Source: Pseudomonas fluorescens
GTDB taxonomy: Bacteria > Pseudomonadota > Gammaproteobacteria > Pseudomonadales > Pseudomonadaceae
Direction of reading: 5' to 3'
NCBI RefSeq assembly: GCF_902498065.1
Contig: NZ_CABVIR010000002.1
Coordinates: 186,001-250,000 of the forward strand
DNA length: 64,000 nt
A model generated the notes under the pieces. It did not search any database and had not been told where the DNA came from. It saw only the letters and a list, made by a program, of their open reading frames with translations. The translations under genes were made by a program, and so were the position numbers. Position 1 is the stretch's first letter. Each line of letters starts with the position of its first letter. Below, one piece after another: positions 26,343 to 35,730 of the stretch.

Positions 26343-26529
26343 GAAACTCTCCTGGTTCAGTGACTGGTGCTTCGACCAGTCACATGACTGTGCGTTCATT
26401 GGCGGCGAATTATAGGGGAGCCCGTCTGGACGGTACAGGCTTGCGCCGGCCGCTCTGGTAAACTGCGGGTCTTTTATCGCCCTGAGTGCCGTTCGTGTCG
26501 AGTTTTCCTGTCTGCCGGTGTTACCCACG

Positions 26530-27273
26530 ATGAACCACGCCCCCAACGCCGTGGCCCGCTTGCGCGATCAGCGCGAAGAGGAGGGCATCAAGCCGATTCA
26601 GGCCCGAGGCTGGAGGGCGGCGCGTTGCCGTGCCTGCCGCGTGATCGAGAGCCATTGCCTGTGTGCCTGGCGTCCTCAGGTCGAGACCCGCTCGGGCGTG
26701 TGCCTGATCATGACCAACAAGGAAGTGTTCAAACCGAGCAACACGGGGTGGCTGATCGCCGATGTAGTGCGCGACAACCATGCATTCATTTGGTCGCGCA
26801 CGGAAACCGACCCGCAGCTGCTGGCATTGCTCGCCGACCCGCAATGGCAACCGTATCTGGTGTTTCCGGGCGAGTACGTCGAACCAGAGCGGGTGACCAA
26901 CACCGTCGAAGTCGATAGCAGCAAGCGACCGCTGTTCATTCTGCTGGACGCGACTTGGACCGAAGCCCGGAAAATATTTCGCAAAAGTCCGTATTTCGAT
27001 GCGCTGCCAATCCTGAGCCTGTTGCCCGAGAAACTGTCACGTTATCGGCTGCGCCGGTCGACTCGCAGCGAGCATTTGTGCACGGCCGAAGTGGCGGCGC
27101 TGTGCCTCGATCTGGCCGGCGACGTTGAGGCCGCTTCGGCACTGGACGCTTATTTTGACGTGTTCAGCCAACATTACCTCGACGCTAAACATCAGCTGGA
27201 AATGAACGTTGTAACTCCGGCGCATGCGGAGTTGATGCCTTTCGTGCAGAACACCGTGCCTGTCACAGGCTGA
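26530..27273 (+). CDS. DTW-domain protein, tRNA-uridine aminocarboxypropyltransferase-like
   Basis: The 247-residue protein has the DTW/YfiP signature: zinc-type cysteines CRACRVIESHCLC at residues 35-47 and the LLDATW motif near residue 140. Known members (TapT) add a 3-amino-3-carboxypropyl group to U47 of tRNA using SAM. ATG 26530 is used; no strong ribosome site is seen. It is divergent from the PA3611-like gene. Confidence 0.85.
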   Translation: MNHAPNAVARLRDQREEEGIKPIQARGWRAARCRACRVIESHCLCAWRPQVETRSGVCLIMTNKEVFKPSNTGWLIADVVRDNHAFIWSRTETDPQLLALLADPQWQPYLVFPGEYVEPERVTNTVEVDSSKRPLFILLDATWTEARKIFRKSPYFDALPILSLLPEKLSRYRLRRSTRSEHLCTAEVAALCLDLAGDVEAASALDAYFDVFSQHYLDAKHQLEMNVVTPAHAELMPFVQNTVPVTG

Positions 27274-27482
27274 TTGTCACCCATACTGCAAAGATCTGTA
27301 GCGGCCAGGCACCTTGACCACCCTGGTTTCGCTGGGCATGCTTGGCGCCGATTGGGGCGCGGCCAAAGTTTGATACGCCGTATTCTTTACGTGATTGCCA
27401 CGTGATTGGCGTTGAACGTGCCCTGTTGGTGCAGCTCCGTGGCTGCACCTCGAGTTGTTAGAAGAACAGGATCATTTGAAAA

Positions 27483-28133
27483 ATGGCCACATACGAAATC
27501 CTGATTGCCGATGACCACCCTCTTTTTCGTAGCGCCCTGCATCAAGCGTTGACCCTGGGCCTAGGCCCGGACGTCCGGCTGGTGGAAGTGGCGAGCATTG
27601 CCGAGCTGGAAACCCGCCTGGACGAAAAGTCCGACTGGGACCTGGTGTTGCTGGACCTGAATATGCCGGGCGCCTACGGTTTTTCCGGGCTGGTGCTGTT
27701 GCGTGGTCAGTACCCGCAAATTCCGGTGGTGATGGTGTCGGCCCAGGAAGAGGCCTCGATCATGGTCAAGTCCCGTGAGTTCGGGGCCAGCGGTTTCATT
27801 CCTAAATCGAGTGACCTGAGCGTGATCCAGAAAGCCGTACGTGCGGTGCTGGATGGCGATGTGTTCTGGCCGCCCCAGGCGTTTGAAGCGGTCAGCGTTT
27901 CCGACGAAGCAAAGGCCGCCAGTGAAGGCCTGGCCAGCCTGACTCCCCAGCAATTCCGGGTGCTTACGATGGTCTGCGAAGGCTTGCTGAACAAGCAGAT
28001 TGCCTATGAACTGAGCGTGTCCGAGGCGACGATCAAGGCCCACGTCACGGCGATTTTTCGTAAGCTGAATGTGCGGACCCGAACTCAGGCGGCGTTGCTT
28101 CTGCAACAACTTGAGTCAATTTCAAGCCACTAA
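27483..28133 (+). CDS. erdR: LuxR-type response regulator ErdR
   Basis: The 216-residue regulator has a receiver domain (phospho-acceptor Asp58 in VLLDLNMPG, conserved IADDHPLF at the start) and a C-terminal LuxR-type helix-turn-helix (LTPQQFRVLTMVCEGLLNKQIA). ErdR controls ethanol and acetate oxidation genes in P. aeruginosa, where it is also next to dgkA. No partner kinase is encoded beside it here. Confidence 0.85.
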   Translation: MATYEILIADDHPLFRSALHQALTLGLGPDVRLVEVASIAELETRLDEKSDWDLVLLDLNMPGAYGFSGLVLLRGQYPQIPVVMVSAQEEASIMVKSREFGASGFIPKSSDLSVIQKAVRAVLDGDVFWPPQAFEAVSVSDEAKAASEGLASLTPQQFRVLTMVCEGLLNKQIAYELSVSEATIKAHVTAIFRKLNVRTRTQAALLLQQLESISSH

Positions 28134-28208
28134 GCGTTGGCGTCTTCACGCTTTTTTGACTTTGGTTGGTCTAGCTTTCCCACTCCTTTTTGGTCAGTTG
28201 CCACGCTT

Positions 28209-28571
28209 ATGTCCCCTTTCAAAGGCCAGACCGGCCTGAAACGCATCCTCAACGCTTCCGGTTACTCGCTGGACGGCCTGCGCGCAGCCTTCACCGGTGA
28301 AGCGGCTTTCCGGCAACTGGTGTTGCTCAATGTCATCCTGATCCCGATTTCGTTCTTTTTGAACGTCAGCCGCGTCGAGCAGGCACTGCTGATTGCCGTC
28401 TGTTTGTTGGCGTTGATCGTCGAGTTGCTCAATTCGGCGGTGGAAGCGGCCATTGACCGCATCTCCCTTGAACTGCACCCGCTGTCCAAGAACGCCAAGG
28501 ACATGGGCAGCGCCGCACAGCTGGTGGCGTTGACCATGATCGGGCTGGTGTGGGCGGTGATCCTGCTTTAA
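28209..28571 (+). CDS. dgkA: Diacylglycerol kinase DgkA
   Basis: This 120-residue integral membrane enzyme recycles diacylglycerol to phosphatidic acid. Three hydrophobic helices and the catalytic stretch ELLNSAVEAAIDR and LSKNAKDMGSAAQ are present. ATG 28209 gives the family length; the upstream open frame is not supported. Confidence 0.94.
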   Translation: MSPFKGQTGLKRILNASGYSLDGLRAAFTGEAAFRQLVLLNVILIPISFFLNVSRVEQALLIAVCLLALIVELLNSAVEAAIDRISLELHPLSKNAKDMGSAAQLVALTMIGLVWAVILL

Positions 28572-29494
28572 GCGATGGTGGGCAACACGATCTCGTCGCT
28601 GCGCTGAACCCCGGCGGTGAAAGCGCGGCACAGGTCGAGGAATTCGCGCATCGCCGAGGTCTGATATTTCTGTTTGTGCCAGATGAAGTAGAACTGCCGC
28701 GCCAGGTCCAGATCCGGTGTCTCCACCGGCACCAGGCTGCCGCGTCGGAACGCATCGCGCAGGGCCAGCCGTGAAATGCAGCCAATGCCCAATCCCGACT
28801 CCACCGCGCGCTTGATCGCTTCAGTGTGTTCCAGCTCCAGGCGGATATTCAACGCGCTGCGATGGTGACGCATGGCCTGATCAAAGGTCAGCCGCGTACC
28901 AGAGCCTTGTTCACGCAGGATCCATGCCTCATGGCTCAGTTCCTCCATGCTCGCCGTGCCACGAATGGCCAGCGGATGCTGCGGCGCACAGAACACCACC
29001 AGCTCGTCCTCGACCCAACTCTGTACTTCGATGTCCGGATGGCTGCAGTCGCCTTCGATTAGACCCAGATCAATTTCATAGTGGGCAACTTGCTGCACGA
29101 TGTTGGCAGTGTTTTGCACGTGCAGCTTCACTTGGCTTTCCGGGTGGAGCTGCATGAAGCTGCCGATCAGCAACGTGGCCAGGTAGTTGCCGATCGTGAG
29201 GGTCGCGCCGACCGCCAACGAGCCGAAACCGGACTTGCCGTTAAGCAGGTCCTCGATTTCCTTGGCCTGGTCGAGCAGCGCCACCGCTTGCGGCAATAGC
29301 TGTTTGCCGAGGGCGTTAAGACTTAGCCGTTTACCGGCGCGGTCGAACAGCTGGCAGCTGGACTGGCGCTCCAGTTCGGTGATCGAGGTGCTGGCCGCTG
29401 ATTGCGACAGGTTGAGCAGGCCCGCAGCACGGGATACGCTTTCCTGCTGGGCGACGGCGACGAAGACTTGAAGTTGACGGAGAGTAAATCGCAT
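28568..29494 (-). CDS. finR: LysR-type regulator, FinR-like
   Basis: The 308-residue regulator starts MRFTLRQLQVFVAVAQQESV with the LysR helix-turn-helix at residues 18-50 and an inducer-binding domain behind it. It is divergent from fpr across 122 bases, the arrangement of finR-fprA in P. putida, where FinR induces the ferredoxin-NADP reductase under superoxide stress. The symbol rests on this arrangement. Confidence 0.8.
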   Translation of the reverse strand: MRFTLRQLQVFVAVAQQESVSRAAGLLNLSQSAASTSITELERQSSCQLFDRAGKRLSLNALGKQLLPQAVALLDQAKEIEDLLNGKSGFGSLAVGATLTIGNYLATLLIGSFMQLHPESQVKLHVQNTANIVQQVAHYEIDLGLIEGDCSHPDIEVQSWVEDELVVFCAPQHPLAIRGTASMEELSHEAWILREQGSGTRLTFDQAMRHHRSALNIRLELEHTEAIKRAVESGLGIGCISRLALRDAFRRGSLVPVETPDLDLARQFYFIWHKQKYQTSAMREFLDLCRAFTAGVQRSDEIVLPTIA

Positions 29495-29616
29495 ATCTAT
29501 ATAACCGATAACCCTTATCTTAATAATCCATTTAACAGATATTGTCGCTGCCATTAGAATGCGATGCAATTGCGCATATCGCCGGCGCAGGCAAAATCTC
29601 CAGGAGTCCCACGTAC

Positions 29617-30396
29617 ATGAGCAACATGAACCACGAGCGTGTCCTCAGTGTTCACCACTGGAACGACACTCTGTTCAGCTTCAAGTGCACCCGCGATCCG
29701 GGTCTGCGCTTCGAGAACGGTCAGTTCGTGATGATCGGCCTGCAACAGCCCAACGGCCGGCCGCTCATGCGCGCTTACTCGATTGCCAGCCCGAACTGGG
29801 AAGAGCATCTCGAGTTCTTCAGCATCAAGGTGCCTGATGGCCCGCTGACTTCCCAGTTGCAGCATCTGAAGGAAGGCGACGAGATCATCATCAGCAAGAA
29901 GCCTACCGGCACGCTGGTACTGGACGACTTGAAGCCTGGCAAACATTTGTACCTGCTCAGCACCGGTACCGGTCTGGCGCCGTTCATGAGCGTCATTCAG
30001 GACCCGGAAACCTACGAGCGTTTCGAAAAAGTGATCCTGTGCCACGGCGTACGTTACGTCAACGAAGTCGCTTACCGCGAGTTCATCACCGAACACCTGC
30101 CGCAGAACGAGTTCTTCGGCGAGGCGTTGCGTGACAAGTTGATCTACTACCCGACCGTGACCCGCGAGCCGTTCGAGAACGAAGGTCGCCTGACCGACCT
30201 GATGCGCAGCGGCAAGCTGTTCAGCGATATCGGCCTGCCACCGATCAACCCGCAGGACGACCGCGCCATGCTGTGCGGCAGTCCGAGCATGCTCGACGAA
30301 ACCAGCGAAGTGTTGAACAGCTTCGGCCTGAAGGTTTCGCCGCGGATGCGCGAGCCGGGTGATTACCTGATCGAGCGTGCGTTCGTCGAGAAATAA
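29617..30396 (+). CDS. fpr: Ferredoxin-NADP reductase
   Basis: The 259-residue FAD enzyme exchanges electrons between NADPH and ferredoxin/flavodoxin. FAD-binding RAYSIASPNW and NADP-binding STGTGLAPFMSV are visible, and the C-terminus ends ERAFVEK as in bacterial class I enzymes. CAGGAG lies 10 bases before the start. It is probably controlled by the divergent finR product. Confidence 0.94.
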   Translation: MSNMNHERVLSVHHWNDTLFSFKCTRDPGLRFENGQFVMIGLQQPNGRPLMRAYSIASPNWEEHLEFFSIKVPDGPLTSQLQHLKEGDEIIISKKPTGTLVLDDLKPGKHLYLLSTGTGLAPFMSVIQDPETYERFEKVILCHGVRYVNEVAYREFITEHLPQNEFFGEALRDKLIYYPTVTREPFENEGRLTDLMRSGKLFSDIGLPPINPQDDRAMLCGSPSMLDETSEVLNSFGLKVSPRMREPGDYLIERAFVEK

Positions 30397-30425
30397 GAAC
30401 GCCGCTCAACTGCTTTGCTCTACCT

Positions 30426-30513
30426 GTGGGAGCGAGCCTGCTCGCGATGGGGGAGTGTCAGTCGACATCAATGTTGACTGTCACTCCCCCATCGCGAGCA
30501 GGCTCGCTCCCAC
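30426..30513. repeat. REP doublet with near-palindromic spacer
   Basis: GTGGGAGCGAGCCTGCTCGC and its inverted copy are joined by a spacer (GGGGGAGTGTCAGTC to GACTGTCACTCCCCC) that is itself palindromic, so almost all 88 bases can pair. Confidence 0.92.
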
Positions 30514-30528
30514 AGTTGTTTTTGGTGT

Positions 30529-31227
30529 TCAGACCTTCGCCGAAATGACTTCGAGAACGCGGATCATGCCTGCTTCGGGATAATGCCATCGCACATCCAC
30601 ATCCCAGAACTGCGCCCCATATTCGCGTTCAGGCGCAGGCGTCTGATACGCCGGCCGTGGATCTTGCGCCAGGCACTGTTCAATCAACTCCACCAACGGC
30701 TCTTCAAGACGCTGAGCGTGGCCATGAGCCTGTTGCAGCGCTGAGTCCGTCCACTGCACGGGAATCAGTTGCGGCGCCGCGCTGGCGATGCTGTTGGACG
30801 CCGTGTCGATGATGTCGGCGTAAGGCACGTAGGGTTTGATGTCGAGAATCGGCGTGCCGTCCAACAGGTCGATGCCGGATATCCACAGGCGATGGGCTTC
30901 AACCTTGTCCAGCTTCACAACGGATTGACCGATGCCATTGGGCCGATGCGTCGCGCGGGTGGCGAACACGCCCATGGACTTGTTGCCGCCGAGGCGAGGC
31001 GGGCGGACTTTCAGGCGTGGCTTTTCTTCCAGGGCCTGATGGAACAGGAACAGCAGCCAGACGTGACTCACCTGCTCCAGACCTTGCACCGCATCGCCCT
31101 GATCGAACGGCGCCACCAGTTCCAGCACGCCACGCGCGGCGGGTGCCAGTTGCGGCTGGCGCGGGATGGCGAACTTCTCCTTGAAGCAGGAGCGCACGAA
31201 GCCGATGGGGGAAACGCTGTAGGTCAT
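30529..31227 (-). CDS. trmO: tRNA (N6-threonylcarbamoyladenosine) methyltransferase TrmO
   Basis: The 232-residue SAM enzyme methylates t6A37 of some tRNAs. The start YSVSPIGFVRSCFKEKFAIPRQ, FHQALEEKPRLKVRPPRLGG and FATRATHRPNGIGQSVVKL are characteristic of TsaA/YaeB proteins. An upstream in-frame Met was rejected in favour of MTYSVSPIG. Confidence 0.93.
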   Translation of the reverse strand: MTYSVSPIGFVRSCFKEKFAIPRQPQLAPAARGVLELVAPFDQGDAVQGLEQVSHVWLLFLFHQALEEKPRLKVRPPRLGGNKSMGVFATRATHRPNGIGQSVVKLDKVEAHRLWISGIDLLDGTPILDIKPYVPYADIIDTASNSIASAAPQLIPVQWTDSALQQAHGHAQRLEEPLVELIEQCLAQDPRPAYQTPAPEREYGAQFWDVDVRWHYPEAGMIRVLEVISAKV

Positions 31228-31305
31228 GGTTTGCGATCGAGGCGGGATGGGGGCGGGCATGATAACCCGATCGACCTCAGGATCGGAGGTGCCTGTCAGT
31301 CCGTC

Positions 31306-31381
31306 ATCGCGAGCAGGCTCGCTCCCACAGTGGATCTGTGGTGCTCAGGAGATCCAATGTGGGAGCGAGCCTGCTCGCGAT
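31306..31381. repeat. REP doublet, inverted order
   Basis: The two arms (ATCGCGAGCAGGCTCGCTCCC at 31306 and GTGGGAGCGAGCCTGCTCGC at 31359) face the opposite way from most doublets here. It lies between the rhlG 3' end and trmO. Confidence 0.9.
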
Positions 31382-31396
31382 AGCCGCACCACCGAT

Positions 31397-32167
31397 CTAG
31401 AGGCTAAACCCACCATCCAGCGGAATAATATTCCCGGTCATATAAGCCCCGGCCGTACTCGCCAGACTGATCGCCAACGCTGCCATCTCTTCCTCGCGGC
31501 CCCAACGCTTCATCGGAATCAACGCCGTATCCTCCGCCAGTGCCTGCTCATCATTGCCAATGTGCTGGGTCATCTTGCTCGGGAAACGCCCTGGCGCGAT
31601 CACGTTGACGTTGATGTGCTGGCTCACCAGTTCCCGCGCCAGAATCCGCGACAATTGATGTAGGGCTGCTTTACTCGGCCCGTAGGCATAAGCCTGTTCG
31701 CCGAAGGAAGAAATCCCCGCCACCGAGCCGATGTTGATGATCCGCGCCGGATTGGCTTCTGAGCCGGCCTTGCGCAGCAGCGGCAGGAACTGCTGAATGC
31801 AGTTGAACACCGAGGTCACGTTGAGCTGCATGACCTTTTCCCAGCCCTTGATCGGGTAACTTTCCAGCGGCGCCCCCCAGGTGGTGCCGGCGTTGTTCAC
31901 CAGAATATCCAGATGGCTGATCTGTTCGCCCAGCCAAGTGGCCAGTTGCAGCACGCCCTCTTCAGTGGCCAGGTTGGCGGCCACGCCGTGGCAAACGCCG
32001 AAGGCGCGCAACTCTTCAGCGGTTTGCTGACAGGCTTCGGCATCTCGCGCGCAGACATACACCGTTGCGCCGGCCTCGACATAGGCCTTGGCGATCATTT
32101 TGCCGATACCACGGGTGCCGCCGGTCACCAGAGCGGTGCGGCCTTGCAGGGAAAAGTACGGGTGCAT
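31397..32167 (-). CDS. rhlG: Short-chain dehydrogenase, RhlG-like beta-ketoacyl reductase
   Basis: The 256-residue NADP-dependent reductase has the cofactor motif TGGTRGIG, the NNAG motif and the active-site YGPSK. The start MHPYFSLQGRTALVTGG and the RIINIGSVAGISSFGEQAYAY stretch are close to P. aeruginosa RhlG as I recall it. RhlG was linked to rhamnolipid and polyhydroxyalkanoate precursors, although that role is debated. No rhlAB genes are in the window. Confidence 0.82.
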   Translation of the reverse strand: MHPYFSLQGRTALVTGGTRGIGKMIAKAYVEAGATVYVCARDAEACQQTAEELRAFGVCHGVAANLATEEGVLQLATWLGEQISHLDILVNNAGTTWGAPLESYPIKGWEKVMQLNVTSVFNCIQQFLPLLRKAGSEANPARIINIGSVAGISSFGEQAYAYGPSKAALHQLSRILARELVSQHINVNVIAPGRFPSKMTQHIGNDEQALAEDTALIPMKRWGREEEMAALAISLASTAGAYMTGNIIPLDGGFSL

Positions 32168-32279
32168 GGCGAATCCTGAGAGCTGAGGGTCAATACACCC
32201 TAGTCTTCAGCCGCCCGAAGCGGAGCCACTATTTTTGCGCGGAATGAACATCTATACAGATTGGCCTGCGAGCGCTTTT

Positions 32280-32343
32280 GTAGGAGCCGGCTGGCTGGCG
32301 ATGGCGATCTTCAAAACGCTATCGCCAGCCAGCCGGCTCCTAC
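32280..32343. repeat. REP doublet (GTAGGAGCCGGC type)
   Basis: GTAGGAGCCGGCTGGCTGGC and its exact inverted copy are separated by only 18 bases. This belongs to a second REP family in the window, with GTAGGAGCCGG ends. Confidence 0.9.
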
Positions 32344-32356
32344 AGGTCAACGCGCG

Positions 32357-32833
32357 TCAGGCTTGCTGTGGGCGAACGCGCAGGGTCAGGCCCTTGAGGA
32401 AGTTGCGCAGCAACTGGTCGCCGCACGGGCGGTAGTTGGTGTGGCCGAACTTGCGGAACAGCGCGCTCAGCTCAGGCTTGGACACCGGGAACTCGGCGGC
32501 CTTGAGGATCGCGTGCATGTCGTCTTCTTTCAGTTCGAAGGCCACGCGCAGTTTCTTCAGGATGATGTTGTTGGTCACCGGCACTTCGATCGGCTGCGGC
32601 GGACGGCTTTCGTCCTTGCCACGCTTGAAGATCACCAGGCCATCGAGGAAGTGCGCCATGACTTCGTCCGGGCAGCGTACGAAGCCTTCCTCGTCCTCTT
32701 CTTTCTTGTCGAGGTAGGTCAACAGGTCTTCCAGAGACACGTCCATGCCGCCGAGCTTGATGATCTCGATGACTTTCTTGTCGCTGATGTCGAGCATGTA
32801 GCGCACGCTGCGCAGTACGTCGTTATGAATCAT
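32357..32833 (-). CDS. DUF1456 (YehS-like) protein
   Basis: The 158-residue protein consists of two repeats of the DUF1456 helical domain: NDVLRSVRYMLDISDKKVIEI and NNIILKKLRVAFELKEDDMHAI. ATG 32833 with AGGA upstream is used. The molecular function of this family is unknown. Confidence 0.88.
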   Translation of the reverse strand: MIHNDVLRSVRYMLDISDKKVIEIIKLGGMDVSLEDLLTYLDKKEEDEEGFVRCPDEVMAHFLDGLVIFKRGKDESRPPQPIEVPVTNNIILKKLRVAFELKEDDMHAILKAAEFPVSKPELSALFRKFGHTNYRPCGDQLLRNFLKGLTLRVRPQQA

Positions 32834-32909
32834 GGTGTGCAATCCTGATATTCGGCAGTGGGCGCCGCATAAGTCGCGGGGCCAGAATGTGTGGCGGCGT
32901 GAAAAGTTC

Positions 32910-33620
32910 TTAGAACTTCTCTTTGCCGGACAGGTAGCGCCATTGCCCCAACGGCACTTTGCCGATGGACACGCCGCCGATGCGGATGCGGCGGATGGCG
33001 ACGACCTTCAGGCCGACGGCCTGGCAGAACAGGGCGATCACGCCCGGTTGTGGGTTCTTCATCGCAAAACGCAGGCGGTTTTCGTTCTGCCAGCTGGCTT
33101 TGACCGGCGGCAGTTCCTTGCCCTTGTAGGTCAGGCCGTGGTTCAGGCGGTTGAGGCCGTGAGCCACCATCTCGCCTTCAACCTCGACCACATACTCTTG
33201 CTCGATTTTCGCGGAGTCGGCGGTGAGTTTGCGCAGGATCTTCCAGTCCTGGGTGAACACCAGCAGACCGCTGGCGTTGGCCTGCAGGTCAGTGCTGGCG
33301 GTCAGGCGCAGGAAGTGGCCCTTGAGCGGACGTTTGCTGAAGCGGTGTTCTTCGCTCAGGGTTTCGGCGCTGATGGTGGCCATGGCGGTTTCCGCGTCCA
33401 TGCCGGCCGCGACGTTGAACAGGATGGTCACCGGCTCCGGCGCGGTGGCCTGGGCCTGCGGGTCGAGCTCGACTTTCTGGTTCTCGACCTTGAACTGCGG
33501 CTCGTCGATGACTTCGCCGTCCACGGTGACCCAGCCGCCCTCGATGAACAGCTCAGCCTCCCGACGGGAACAGCCGACGAGTTCGATGAGGCGTTTGGAG
33601 AGACGAATCGGGTCAGTCAT
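32910..33620 (-). CDS. RsuA/RluF-type pseudouridine synthase
   Basis: The 236-residue protein begins with an S4 RNA-binding domain (RLSKRLIELVGCSRREAELFIEGG) and continues with an RsuA-type catalytic domain ending IRRIRIGGVSIGKVPLGQWR. The usual GRLD catalytic motif reads ASTDLQANASGLLVFTQD, keeping the Asp but not the preceding Arg. The target RNA is not deducible; a 23S rRNA site of RluF type is likely. Confidence 0.82.
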   Translation of the reverse strand: MTDPIRLSKRLIELVGCSRREAELFIEGGWVTVDGEVIDEPQFKVENQKVELDPQAQATAPEPVTILFNVAAGMDAETAMATISAETLSEEHRFSKRPLKGHFLRLTASTDLQANASGLLVFTQDWKILRKLTADSAKIEQEYVVEVEGEMVAHGLNRLNHGLTYKGKELPPVKASWQNENRLRFAMKNPQPGVIALFCQAVGLKVVAIRRIRIGGVSIGKVPLGQWRYLSGKEKF

Positions 33621-33704
33621 GACAGGGCCGTAACAAAAAAGGGGTGGGCATTGTACCTGCTGGGCGCCGGTTAATCCCGGCTCCATTTCACCGTTTGGCT
33701 TTTT

Positions 33705-33789
33705 GTGGGAGCTGGCTTGCCAGCGATGCAGACGATGCGGTCTGCCTGTCGGACCGCAGAGATGCCATCGCAGGCAAGCCAGCTCCCAC
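33705..33789. repeat. REP doublet (GTGGGAGCTGGC type)
   Basis: GTGGGAGCTGGCTTGCCAGC at 33705 and a partner ending CCAGCTCCCAC at 33789 flank a partly palindromic spacer, between the pseudouridine synthase and the acetyltransferase gene. Confidence 0.88.
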
Positions 33790-33805
33790 ATTGTTCGATG
33801 TCGTT

Positions 33806-34279
33806 TCAGCCATTGCGCGTCAGTTGATGTGTTTGGCGCAACCGCATATGCAACAGCGGATAAGGTTGCCCCATGCCGTCATGCTCGGTGCGGCCGATCA
33901 CCTCGAAGCCCTGCTTGAAGTAGAATCCCAGCGCCTGCGGGTTCTGTTCGTTGACGTCCAGTTCATCGGCGTTCAGGTGTTCCATGGCGTAACGCAGCAA
34001 CTGTTTGCCCAGGCCCTGGCCGCGATGAGCGGGGTCGATGAAGAGCATTTCGATCTTGCCCGCCGCGACGCCGGCGAACCCGGTGATGCGCTGGCGCGAG
34101 TCTTTGGTGCAGATCAGCATGACCGCGTCGAGGTACCTCGTCAGCACCAGGTTCTTCAACAATTCGATGTAACTGTCCGGCAGAAAGTCGTGGGTGGCGC
34201 GCACCGAGGCTTCCCAGACTTGTGTCAGTTCCTGATAGTCGCTCTGTTTCGGCGTGTGGATGACCGAATGTTGGCGCAT
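33806..34279 (-). CDS. GNAT-family N-acetyltransferase
   Basis: The 157-residue protein has the acetyl-CoA motif HRGQGLGKQLLRYAM preceded by strand KIEMLFIDP and followed by NPQALGFYFKQGFEVIGR. This is the YjaB/PA-type group of small GNAT enzymes; the substrate is unknown. ATG 34279 is used, 114 bases before the end of rimO. Confidence 0.88.
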   Translation of the reverse strand: MRQHSVIHTPKQSDYQELTQVWEASVRATHDFLPDSYIELLKNLVLTRYLDAVMLICTKDSRQRITGFAGVAAGKIEMLFIDPAHRGQGLGKQLLRYAMEHLNADELDVNEQNPQALGFYFKQGFEVIGRTEHDGMGQPYPLLHMRLRQTHQLTRNG

Positions 34280-34340
34280 GGCCGAATGCCCCTTTTTCAG
34301 TGATTGGTGCGAGTCCTTTCTCCCACAAAACGATAGACGT

Positions 34341-34378
34341 AAAAAAGCCCCGCATCTCGTCAAGAGAGCAGGGCTTTT
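34341..34378 (-). terminator. Terminator of rimO
   Basis: AAAAAGCCC and GGGCTTTT bracket an inner ATCTC/GAGAG pair. It lies 15 bases beyond the rimO stop. Confidence 0.8.
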
Positions 34379-34392
34379 CGTATTTTTTGCGT

Positions 34393-35730
34393 CTAGATCT
34401 GTTCAGCCCACAGGTCGTATTCGTCGGCGTCGGTGACCTTGCACCAGACTTTGTCCCCCGGCTTCAGGTTGCTGCCATTGTCGATGAACACGTTGCCGTC
34501 GATTTCCGGGGCATCGAAGAAGCAGCGGCCGACCGCGCCTTGCTCGTCGACTTCATCGACCAGTACTTCGATCTCACGGCCAACGCGCATTTGCAGACGC
34601 GCCGAGCTGATGGCTTGCTGGTGCGCCATGAAGCGGTCCCAACGGTCTTGCTTGACGTCGTCCGGCACGATGTCCAGGTCGAGGTCGTTGGCCGGTGCGC
34701 CTTCGACCGGCGAGTACTGGAAGCAGCCGACGCGGTCGAGCTGGGCTTCGGTCAGCCAGTTCAGCAGGTACTGGAAGTCTTCTTCGGTTTCGCCGGGGAA
34801 GCCGACGATGAAGGTCGAACGGATGATCAGGTCCGGGCAGATCTCGCGCCAGTTCTTGATCCGCGCCAGGGTCTTGTCTTCGAAGGCCGGGCGTTTCATC
34901 GATTTGAGGACTTTCGGGCTGGCGTGCTGGAACGGGATGTCCAGGTACGGCAGGATTTTCCCGGCGGCCATCAGCGGGATCAGCTCGTCGACGTGCGGGT
35001 ACGGGTAAACGTAGTGCAAACGTACCCAGACTCCGAGGGTGCTCAGGGCTTCGCAGAGTTCGGTCATGCGGGTTTTCACCGGCGCGCCGTTCCAGAAACC
35101 GGTGCGGTATTTCACGTCGACGCCGTAGGCACTGGTGTCTTGCGAGATCACCAACAGCTCTTTGACGCCGGCCTTGACCAGGCGTTGCGCCTCGTCGAGC
35201 ACGTCGCCGACCGGACGGCTGACCAGTTTGCCGCGCATCGATGGAATGATGCAGAAGCTGCAGCTGTGGTTGCAGCCTTCGGAAATCTTCAGATACGCGT
35301 AGTGGCGCGGGGTCAGCTTGATCCCTTGCGGCGGCACCAGGTCGATCAGCGGGTTGTGATCCTGACGCGGCGGCACGGCGTCGTGCACGGCGTTGACCAC
35401 TTGCTCGTACTGCTGCGGACCGGTCACGGCCAGCACGCTTGGGTGCACGTTGCGGATGGTGCCTTCTTCGACGCCCATGCAGCCGGTCACGATGACCTTG
35501 CCGTTTTCCTTGATGGCTTCGCCGATCACTTCCAGGGATTCGGCCTTGGCCGAGTCGATGAAGCCGCAGGTGTTGACCACCACGACATCGGCGTCCTGGT
35601 AGGTGGACACAACGTCATAACCTTCCATGCGCAGCTGGGTAAGGATGCGCTCGGAGTCGACCAGTGCTTTGGGGCAACCCAGGGATACGAAGCCAACCTT
35701 TGGATTGGCCGGCGCAGGAGTGGTGGACAT
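34393..35730 (-). CDS. rimO: Ribosomal protein uS12 methylthiotransferase RimO
   Basis: The 445-residue radical-SAM enzyme adds a methylthio group to Asp89 of ribosomal protein S12. The N-terminal domain starts [19 protein letters not shown], the radical-SAM cluster motif is CNHSCSFC, and a TRAM domain ends the protein. ATG 35730 follows GAGG and gives the family length; the longer frame is rejected. Confidence 0.96.
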   Translation of the reverse strand: MSTTPAPANPKVGFVSLGCPKALVDSERILTQLRMEGYDVVSTYQDADVVVVNTCGFIDSAKAESLEVIGEAIKENGKVIVTGCMGVEEGTIRNVHPSVLAVTGPQQYEQVVNAVHDAVPPRQDHNPLIDLVPPQGIKLTPRHYAYLKISEGCNHSCSFCIIPSMRGKLVSRPVGDVLDEAQRLVKAGVKELLVISQDTSAYGVDVKYRTGFWNGAPVKTRMTELCEALSTLGVWVRLHYVYPYPHVDELIPLMAAGKILPYLDIPFQHASPKVLKSMKRPAFEDKTLARIKNWREICPDLIIRSTFIVGFPGETEEDFQYLLNWLTEAQLDRVGCFQYSPVEGAPANDLDLDIVPDDVKQDRWDRFMAHQQAISSARLQMRVGREIEVLVDEVDEQGAVGRCFFDAPEIDGNVFIDNGSNLKPGDKVWCKVTDADEYDLWAEQI

